A DNA stretch of 5,884 nucleotides, from assembly GCA_015488875.1 (NCBI GenBank), contig WFMX01000104.1, positions 1 to 5,884 on the forward strand, written 5' to 3'. A program made the translations under genes and the position numbers. Below, piece after piece: positions 1 through 4,711 of the stretch. Source of the DNA: Campylobacterota bacterium. Its GTDB lineage: Bacteria > Campylobacterota > Campylobacteria > Campylobacterales > Sulfurovaceae. The notes beneath the pieces are model-generated. The model ran no database searches. It saw only the letters and a program-made list of their open reading frames with translations, and was not told the origin of the DNA. How positions within the stretch are numbered: position 1 is the first letter of the stretch; every line of letters starts with the position of its first letter.

Positions 1-207
1 GCTCACAAAACCAATGTCCCCTAACTGTATCGTTTCTATATATCCAAATGATGGAAACATATAGAGTAGCTAAATTGGATTTTTTCGACAGACTACTCCA
101 ACCCTAGCCTCAAAGTACCGTTTAGGTTTGCAGGTGGAGATAGTAACCTTTATGGGTATGTGCTTGAGGATCCTATGGGGCAGAATAGACGGATGGGAAC
201 GAGCTAA
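1..207 (+). pseudogene. RHS-repeat core protein, decayed C-terminal fragment
   Basis: The frame covering 70-207 reads STDYSNPSLKVPF, then RFAGGDSNLYGYVLEDP, then GQNRRMGTS and a TAA stop. The strings SNP-x-LKVPF-x-FAGG and FAGGDSNLYGYV are hallmarks of the RHS-repeat-associated core, the conserved end of large secreted or cell-surface YD-repeat proteins that carry variable toxin tips. In intact members about 35-40 residues separate the first FAGG from the second; here they are joined directly. Upstream, this frame has stops (TAG 67-69, TGA 49-51, TAA 22-24). Likely remnants of the preceding core continue in the other two plus frames, for example DGNI near 47-58 and a VAKLDFFDRLL stretch before about 110, so at least two frameshifts are likely. 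Only nine codons follow the LEDPM segment, so no toxin domain is present. The rest of the gene, if any, lies outside the window. I judge it non-functional, though an orphan tip-less fragment beside a complete RHS gene is an alternative. Confidence 0.72.
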
Positions 208-222
208 AGTACCCATTATTTT
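193..222 (+). terminator. possible Rho-independent terminator after the RHS fragment
   Basis: The arms ATGGGAAC (193-200) and GTACCCAT (209-216) pair with a single A-A mismatch around the loop GAGCTAAA. The hairpin is followed on the plus strand by ATTATTTT. It contains the RHS stop codon and touches the stop of the convergent gene. The minus-strand side lacks a T-run, so it would act mainly on plus-strand transcripts. The stem is short and interrupted, so the call is tentative. Confidence 0.33.
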
Positions 223-986
223 GCAGAGTTTCGACAACGCTCAAAAGCTTTCATAGCTGCTTGCTCATCTGGGTAGTAACCAAACTTTTTCCATCCAGGG
301 TAGTAACTATTGCATTCTCCTTTGGTGTAGCGACATCCATGATATACGGCTTTTTTGCTACTCTTTGAGATGCTCTTTGATCTGTAGCAGACATATTTTA
401 CTGGTTTGTCAAAATACTTGACTTCGCTCTCGATATACTTTTTATTATTTTCATTAGGACTAATATTCATAGAGGCTATCTTGTCTGGACACTTTACTTG
501 TCTAGGAGTCGGCATATCAGCTTCATATTTTGATTTTATCTCCCAGAAACCTTCTGGAGCATCTGGAGAATCACCTATATTAATTCCATGAGTTTTAAAA
601 TTTATCTCTCGATTTTCTTCAAAACTTATAATTCCCCCATCACATGCACCATAGCAGTAGAATCGCTTGGCAGTGAGTGATTTATCAGGACAAGAAAATG
701 TTTTATACCCCAAAATTTTTCCATTTGATTTTTTGATAAGAAAAATATAGTGATTGTGCAGTCTTGTAGGTTTTTTCTTGATGGCAAGAACAACTCTATG
801 TTTACCACTATCCAAAGTACTTACCTTGTCTTTATATGTAGTTTCACTAGATAGAGGGTCTATCCCCTTCACGACTTTTGTATTCTCAACAATATATGAA
901 GAGGAGGGATATTCAAAACAGATATTATTCTGAGTCGCAAACACACCTACTGTGACAAATACCAAAATCATCAATCTTTTAAACAT
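216..986 (-). CDS. secreted cysteine-rich protein of unknown function
   Basis: I do not recognise this 256-residue protein as a named family. Residues 1-17 (MFKRLMILVFVTVGVFA) form a short Sec-type signal peptide, with likely cleavage before TQNN, so it should be periplasmic, exported or surface-associated. No lipobox, membrane anchor or catalytic motif is visible. The mature part has nine cysteines (23, 99, 111, 115, 166, 200, 218, 225, 251). It seems to have two parts: about 20-164, with SCPDKS and a CYGACDGG segment, and about 165-256, with KCPDKI and a C-terminal run CRYTKGEC...GYYPDEQAAMKAFERC. Disulfide bonding is inferred. The ATG is well supported: AAAGGAG lies 6 bases upstream and an extended -10 lies further up. 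Sampled stretches are about 30-38% GC against 42-48% in neighbouring genes, which suggests a different origin. It is convergent with the RHS remnant, 8 bp apart. A link to RHS toxin defence is possible but unsupported. Confidence 0.8.
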   Translation of the reverse strand: MFKRLMILVFVTVGVFATQNNICFEYPSSSYIVENTKVVKGIDPLSSETTYKDKVSTLDSGKHRVVLAIKKKPTRLHNHYIFLIKKSNGKILGYKTFSCPDKSLTAKRFYCYGACDGGIISFEENREINFKTHGINIGDSPDAPEGFWEIKSKYEADMPTPRQVKCPDKIASMNISPNENNKKYIESEVKYFDKPVKYVCYRSKSISKSSKKAVYHGCRYTKGECNSYYPGWKKFGYYPDEQAAMKAFERCRNSAK

Positions 987-1018
987 TAAGAACTCCTTTG
1001 TATAATCTTATTTTATAT

Positions 1019-1027
1019 ATTATATCA
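1019..1027 (-). promoter_or_regulatory. extended -10 promoter for the secreted protein gene
   Basis: The minus strand reads TGATATAAT here, a perfect TATAAT box with the TGn extension. No TTGACA-like box lies 16-18 bases upstream. Transcription would start near 1012, leaving a leader of about 26 bases with AAAGGAG at 993-999. Its position after the stop of the transferase gene suggests independent transcription of the secreted-protein gene. Confidence 0.5.
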
Positions 1028-1033
1028 TTTTTT

Positions 1034-1057
1034 GATTAAGAGAATGAGGGGTTAATC
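1034..1057. repeat. inverted repeat over the -35 region
   Basis: GATTAA (1034-1039) and TTAATC (1052-1057) are perfect 6-bp arms 12 bases apart, just upstream of the -10 box of the secreted-protein gene. Neither side is followed by a T-run, so it is not a good terminator. It could be a regulator site, but AT-rich 6-bp arms occur readily by chance. Confidence 0.25.
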
Positions 1058-1075
1058 TACAAATACAAGGTAAAG

Positions 1076-2095
1076 CTAAGACTTATTCTGTGAACAACTG
1101 CTCTTTTGTCTCTTGATCATGGCATCTGTAAATAGATAGACCATCATAACATTGAGTATAAAAAGTATCAGTAACAGACCATCATCATGATATTTGTTGA
1201 ACTGCAATCCAGTGAGAGAGTATGCCGCTTGCATGACTATGAAAAATAGTACTGTTTTTTTCGTATCATTGGAAAAAAATCTATAAAATATGTGATGGAG
1301 ATGACACTTGTCGGCGGTGAATATACCTTTGCCGTTTAGCTTGCGTCTCACTACCACTATGGTCGTATCTAGTATGGGTATAGCCGTGATAAAGAGTATA
1401 CTGATCGCTGGTATATACAGGAGAGACCTTATAGCCAACAGTGCTATCACGAAGCCCAAAACTAGCGAACCACTATCACCCATAAAGATAGAAGCTGGAT
1501 ACCAGTTGTATATCAAAAATGCTATCAATCCTGATATGAACGAACCAGATATCACCATCAGTATGAGATCGTCATTTTGATATCCTATGATAAAAAATGT
1601 CATAAATATCACTATGCCTACACTGCCTGCCAATCCATCCAATCCATCTATAAGATTGAGAGCGTTTGTGAATGCTACTACTGCAAAGAGAGTAAAAGGA
1701 GCAGCAAATATACCTAGATATATCTGATGACCAAAGTAGACACCGACATAATCTATGCGAAAATCATCTATGAGTAGAAAGGCCGTACTCAATAGAAGCA
1801 CTAAAAACTTAGTCTTAGGTGATGCATCATGCATATCATCAAGCACACCTATGACAAAGACTAGAAATATAGCAAAAAACACGAGCGTATAGTCACTAAA
1901 AACATCAAGATAAAATAGCGGTATGATAGAAAATATAGCTATAGAAAATCCTATACCAGCTCCACTAGGTGTATCTAGTGTATGAGAACTTCTCTCATTT
2001 GGTTCATCGACCAACCCTATCTTGTCTGCATATCTGTGTACTATTTTTATAGATAATATAGCCAACAGAAAGACTAAGAAAAACTCAAATAACAT
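1076..2095 (-). CDS. WecA/MraY-family undecaprenyl-phosphate sugar-phosphate transferase
   Basis: This 339-residue polytopic inner-membrane protein belongs to glycosyltransferase family 4 (WecA, WbpL, TagO, MraY). Such enzymes transfer a sugar-phosphate, often GlcNAc-1-P, from a UDP-sugar to undecaprenyl phosphate, the first step in building O-antigen or other polysaccharide repeat units. Visible landmarks are LVDEPNERSSHTLDTPSGAG (28-47), the Mg-binding aspartate pair in GVLDD (D86, D87), NALNLIDGLDGL (144-155, D150 and D153), FMGDSGS (204-210), PILDT (D243) and the WecA-type HxHH signature in DKCHLHH (H265, H267, H268). About eleven hydrophobic segments fit the WecA topology. HxHH favours WecA/WbpL over MraY, but the sugar cannot be read from sequence. 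The ATG lies 8 bases after the export-gene stop with only a purine-rich AGAGAAGAG before it, so translation is probably coupled. Length is close to WecA (about 367) and all key residues are intact. Confidence 0.92.
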   Translation of the reverse strand: MLFEFFLVFLLAILSIKIVHRYADKIGLVDEPNERSSHTLDTPSGAGIGFSIAIFSIIPLFYLDVFSDYTLVFFAIFLVFVIGVLDDMHDASPKTKFLVLLLSTAFLLIDDFRIDYVGVYFGHQIYLGIFAAPFTLFAVVAFTNALNLIDGLDGLAGSVGIVIFMTFFIIGYQNDDLILMVISGSFISGLIAFLIYNWYPASIFMGDSGSLVLGFVIALLAIRSLLYIPAISILFITAIPILDTTIVVVRRKLNGKGIFTADKCHLHHIFYRFFSNDTKKTVLFFIVMQAAYSLTGLQFNKYHDDGLLLILFILNVMMVYLFTDAMIKRQKSSCSQNKS

Positions 2096-2103
2096 ACTCT
2101 TCT

Positions 2104-2844
2104 CTAATCTCCCGCTAAGTATTTGAGTGTCACAAATGGAGCTGCCAACTTGGTAATAGTTTCAAACGGTGAAGTGAAGTCATCTGCTGCTATCTTGAAT
2201 GATTTCCACTTACTCGGCTGCACATAGAGTACATCATTTGGTTTGATCATGATATTTGTCTTTTGTAAGGAAGCAAAACTTGTGAGATCTATCTTTCGCA
2301 TCTTTAGGTTATTGTGATTATCACTACTTACTACAAATACATTGTCTCGTCTAGCTGAGTCCGTGAATCCACCTGCATGTGCTATCACCTGCATCACTGT
2401 ACCCATCTCATTGTCTAGCTGTACTACACCAGGGGTCTTCACCTCACCCAATACATATACCCTTTTATTCATCACCTCTATGTTGAGTGATGGATCGGTG
2501 AGATATTTCTTGTATCTGCCCTCTATGACTCTAGCTGCTTGCGACTGTGTATATCCAGCTACTTTCACTCTATGTATAAGTGGAAGTGATATGTATCCAT
2601 CAGAATTTATAAGGATACCCTTACCATTCATATCTGTCGGTGTAAGTTCGGGGTATTGGTAGATGACTACAGATAGTCTATCATGTGGCATGATTTTGTA
2701 CTCTATACTGTGCATAGAGATCTTCTTTTCGCTACTTACATATTTGTTGTTTTGCATCAACTCATAGTCGGATCTACCCATACCACAACCACTCATCCAC
2801 AATATTGATATAGATACTACTAATATATTCAAAATTTTATTCAC
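2104..2844 (-). CDS. Wza-type polysaccharide export outer-membrane lipoprotein
   Basis: The 246-residue product should form the outer-membrane exit channel for capsular or exopolysaccharide, or part of it. The N-terminus is a lipoprotein signal peptide ending in MSGC, with C20 the expected lipidated residue; Met at -3 is slightly atypical. A polysaccharide-export domain follows at about 47-125 (YKIMPHDRLSVVIYQYPEL, then DGYISLPLIHRVKVAGYTQ and the DPSLNIEVMNKR end). Next is one SLBB domain from about 128 (RVYVLGEVKTPGVVQL, then MQVIAHAGGFTDSARRDNV), ending at DVLYVQPSKW. The last 35 residues could be the amphipathic outer-membrane helix, but that is inference. It is shorter than E. coli Wza (about 379) and closer to the compact GumB class with one clear SLBB domain. 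The start is GTG (2842-2844), supported by AGGAG at 2852-2856 with 7-base spacing and by the signal peptide. It heads the unit with the downstream transferase. Confidence 0.93.
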   Translation of the reverse strand: MNKILNILVVSISILWMSGCGMGRSDYELMQNNKYVSSEKKISMHSIEYKIMPHDRLSVVIYQYPELTPTDMNGKGILINSDGYISLPLIHRVKVAGYTQSQAARVIEGRYKKYLTDPSLNIEVMNKRVYVLGEVKTPGVVQLDNEMGTVMQVIAHAGGFTDSARRDNVFVVSSDNHNNLKMRKIDLTSFASLQKTNIMIKPNDVLYVQPSKWKSFKIAADDFTSPFETITKLAAPFVTLKYLAGD

Positions 2845-2882
2845 TCTTGCACTCCTAGGATTATCGTTAGACGGATAATAAT

Positions 2883-2918
2883 TTGCTATTATATCAATTT
2901 ATTATTAACATATAGCAA
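2883..2918. repeat. inverted repeat bracketing the export-gene promoter
   Basis: TTGCTAT (2883-2889) and ATAGCAA (2912-2918) are perfect 7-bp inverted arms separated by 22 bases. One arm touches the -10 box and the other covers the -35 region, a geometry expected for an operator bound by a dimeric or looping regulator. No T-run follows either arm, so it is not a simple terminator. Function is inferred. Confidence 0.35.
2888..2896 (-). promoter_or_regulatory. extended -10 promoter for the polysaccharide gene pair
   Basis: The minus strand reads TGATATAAT, identical to the box before the secreted-protein gene. The best -35 candidate is TTGCTA (2913-2918), but at 19 bases its spacing is long, so the extended -10 probably carries recognition. 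The predicted start near 2881 leaves a leader of about 37 bases before the GTG codon. Confidence 0.55.
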
Positions 2919-2920
2919 TT

Positions 2921-3000
2921 TGCCGACTCCCGCAGTCTCTCTGCATTGACAATGAATGAACCATCCTCGCCCAATCACAAGACCTCTGATATTGCCTGAC
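2921..3000. other. GC-rich intergenic patch, possible gene or repeat remnant
   Basis: This 80-bp patch is about 51% GC by my count, while the 60 bases on either side are about 20% (2861-2920) and 27% (3001-3060). The change is abrupt and resembles coding or inserted DNA rather than ordinary spacer. On the minus strand a 39-codon frame runs from ATG 3006-3008 to TAA 2889-2891 (start MSMSGNIRGLVIG, end LLYVNNKLI). It has only a weak GGA about 9-10 bases upstream and would run into the promoter. A second minus frame stays open across much of the same stretch (GEDGSFIVNAERLRES), so a frameshifted remnant is possible. The octamer CATTGACA occurs at 2944-2951 and 3000-3007, and TTGCCGAC (2920-2927) is echoed by TTGCCTGAC (2992-3000). 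I cannot name a source. A dispersed repeat, a dead gene piece and a small RNA all remain possible. Confidence 0.4.
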
Positions 3001-3041
3001 ATTGACATTTTTAGCATCCAAAAATGAGAAATAAAATATAG

Positions 3042-3053
3042 GCTTATTTAAGC
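3042..3053 (-). terminator. weak terminator-like hairpin after guaA
   Basis: Thirteen bases past the guaA stop, the minus strand reads GCTTAAATAAGC, a 4-5 bp stem, followed by the T-rich CTATATTTTATTT. The stem is short and AT-rich, so termination would be weak at best. Position and the T-rich tail are the only support. Confidence 0.28.
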
Positions 3054-3065
3054 ATTTCCGACAGG

Positions 3066-4601
3066 CTACTCCCACTCTATAGTGGCAGGTGGCTTGGAGC
3101 TGATGTCGTAAACTACTCTGTTGATACCATCTATCTCGTTGATGATCCTCCTGCTCATGCCCTCTAGTACATCATGCGGTATGTGTGCGAATGTGGCAGT
3201 CATACCATCTACAGACTCTACCATACGGATACATACTGTGTTGTCATAGGTACGGTTATCACCCATCACTCCTACTGATTGGACATTGAGTAGTACTGTA
3301 AATGCTTGCCATACTTTGTCGTAATATCCAGTAGCCTTCAGCTCCTCTTGCATGATAGCATCTGACTCACGGAGTAGTCTCAAAGCCTCTTCGTTTACTT
3401 CACCCATGACTCGGATAGCGAGTCCTGGTCCAGGGAATGGATGTCTACCTATCATATCTTTAGGAAGCCCTAGCTCCAATCCTAGCTTGCGTACCTCATC
3501 TTTGAATATCTCTCTAAGTGGCTCTACTAGCTCAAATGTCATCCACTCTGGCAGTCCGCCTACATTGTGGTGAGACTTGATAGTCTTGGATGGACCCTTG
3601 ACGGATACCGACTCTATAACATCTGTATATAGTGTGCCTTGTGCTAGAAATGCTACATCGTTATGTTTGGAAGCTTCTCTATCGAAAACTTCTATAAATT
3701 TCTCTCCTATGGCTTTCCTCTTCACCTCTGGGTCAGTCACGCCTGCTAGAGCCTCCATAAATTCATCTTTGGCATTTATGGTTATGAGGGGGATATCTAG
3801 TAGTCTAAACATAGTCTGTACTTGGGAGGCTTCATCTTTGCGAAGTAGTCCTTGGTCCACAAATACACATATGAGCTGCTCTTTTGGTAATGCCTCGTTG
3901 AGCATAGCAGCTACTACAGAGCTATCTACTCCACCACTCACACCACACAGTACCTTTTTGTCACCTACTTGTGCCTTGATCGCCTCTATCTTCTCTTTGG
4001 CGAAGCCTCCCATGTTCCAAGTACTATCACATCCACATATATGTTTGGCGAAGTTTTTGAGGAGCTTTGTACCCTCTACACTGTGGTGTACCTCTGGGTG
4101 AAATTGGAATGCGTATATACTCCTATCTTCATCGGCTATAGCTGCATATGGGGAGTTTTCGCTAGTGCCTATGGCTTGAAAACCATCAGGTAATTTCTCT
4201 GCTTTGTCTCCATGACTCATCCATACAGTCTCACCATTGCTCATGTCATCAAATATCTTAGAGTCGCTTATCTCCAAGTTGGCTTTGCCATACTCATGAT
4301 GGTCTGCTGGCACCACTTCACCGCCAAAATGTTGAGTGATGAGCTGCATACCGTAGCAGATACCCATGATAGGCAACCCTAAGTCCCATATCTCATCACT
4401 AGGTCTATAGGCATCATCTGCATATACTGAGGCTGGTCCACCTGATAGTATGATACCTTGTGGGTCTCTAGCTTTGATATCCTCTATCTTTTCTCTGTAT
4501 GGTACCACTTCGCAGTAGACACCACTCTCTCTCAGTTTTCTTGCTATGAGCTGTGTATACTGTGAGCCAAAATCCAACACCAAAATAGGTACTCTCTTCA
4601 T
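3066..4601 (-). CDS. guaA: GMP synthase, glutamine-hydrolysing
   Basis: GuaA makes GMP from XMP using ATP and ammonia released from glutamine, the last step of de novo guanine nucleotide synthesis in the cytoplasm. The protein is full length (511 residues; E. coli 525). The N-terminal class I glutamine amidotransferase domain (about 5-190) shows the oxyanion segment LSGGPASV (52-59), the nucleophile C82 in GICYGMQL, and H168 with E170 in FHPEVHH. The ATP-pyrophosphatase domain follows, with the P-loop SGGVDSS (222-228) and VDQGLLRKDE. The C-terminal dimerisation and XMP-binding region has KSHHNVGG (342-349), RHPFPGPGLAIRV (386-398) and the family-typical end KPPATIEWE. The ATG has AAGGA 8 bases upstream and the correct N-terminus (VLDFGSQYTQ). 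It sits 110 bp after the oxidoreductase gene and has its own -10 box. No riboswitch fits in the short leader. Nothing is missing or odd. Confidence 0.98.
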   Translation of the reverse strand: MKRVPILVLDFGSQYTQLIARKLRESGVYCEVVPYREKIEDIKARDPQGIILSGGPASVYADDAYRPSDEIWDLGLPIMGICYGMQLITQHFGGEVVPADHHEYGKANLEISDSKIFDDMSNGETVWMSHGDKAEKLPDGFQAIGTSENSPYAAIADEDRSIYAFQFHPEVHHSVEGTKLLKNFAKHICGCDSTWNMGGFAKEKIEAIKAQVGDKKVLCGVSGGVDSSVVAAMLNEALPKEQLICVFVDQGLLRKDEASQVQTMFRLLDIPLITINAKDEFMEALAGVTDPEVKRKAIGEKFIEVFDREASKHNDVAFLAQGTLYTDVIESVSVKGPSKTIKSHHNVGGLPEWMTFELVEPLREIFKDEVRKLGLELGLPKDMIGRHPFPGPGLAIRVMGEVNEEALRLLRESDAIMQEELKATGYYDKVWQAFTVLLNVQSVGVMGDNRTYDNTVCIRMVESVDGMTATFAHIPHDVLEGMSRRIINEIDGINRVVYDISSKPPATIEWE

Positions 4602-4633
4602 CCATATATTCCTTGTGATTTATTATTGCTGAT

Positions 4634-4639
4634 ATTATA
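4634..4639 (-). promoter_or_regulatory. -10 box of the guaA promoter
   Basis: The minus strand reads GTGTATAATATC, a perfect TATAAT with its first base 33 bases upstream of the guaA ATG, predicting a leader of about 26 bases. No good -35 hexamer is seen at the usual distance. Upstream sequence is AT-rich, as is common in Campylobacterota promoters. guaA could also be reached by read-through from the oxidoreductase gene. Confidence 0.5.
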
Positions 4640-4690
4640 CACTTTAGAGTATATTGTTTAGGTTTTGAATTGTATATTTTGATGATGTGA

Positions 4691-4708
4691 AGTGTCGAAA
4701 CCAACACT
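4691..4708 (-). terminator. hairpin just after the oxidoreductase stop codon
   Basis: On the minus strand AGTGTTG (4702-4708), loop GTTT and CGACACT (4691-4697) form a 7-bp stem with one T-G wobble, 3 bases after the stop codon. No T-run follows on the minus strand, so it is not a classical intrinsic terminator. It may protect the mRNA 3' end or attenuate read-through into guaA. The plus strand has CTTTT after the hairpin, but no plus-strand gene needs terminating. Confidence 0.3.
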
Positions 4709-4711
4709 CTT

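Noticed and set aside
406..808. Two roughly 60-codon frames (plus 406-591, minus 626-808)
   Set aside because: Both overlap the secreted-protein gene, which has a signal peptide, Shine-Dalgarno and promoter; these frames have none.
1308..1580. 90-codon plus-strand frame
   Set aside because: It is antisense to the conserved catalytic part of the WecA-type gene and has no supporting signals.
2342..2662. 106-codon plus-strand frame
   Set aside because: It is antisense to the Wza export and SLBB domains; no domain or start signal supports it.
2925..2944. Two overlapping 4-bp hairpins, GACT/AGTC and GCAG/CTGC, considered as a switch
   Set aside because: Stems of 4 bp are at chance level and no longer structure or T-run supports an attenuator.
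2845..3065. JUMPstart/ops element for RfaH upstream of the polysaccharide genes
   Set aside because: No GGCGGTAG-like core is found on the minus strand of this region.
3577..4101. 174-codon open frame on the plus strand
   Set aside because: It lies wholly antisense to guaA, whose motifs are complete, and the product is serine/threonine-rich with no recognisable domain, as expected of a shadow frame.
4468..4707. 79-codon minus-strand frame with a GTG start overlapping the guaA start
   Set aside because: It runs out of frame into conserved guaA codons, has no good ribosome site, and contains the guaA promoter within its first part.
4602..4711. Purine or other riboswitch in the guaA leader
   Set aside because: The predicted leader is only about 26 bases and shows no conserved aptamer structure.
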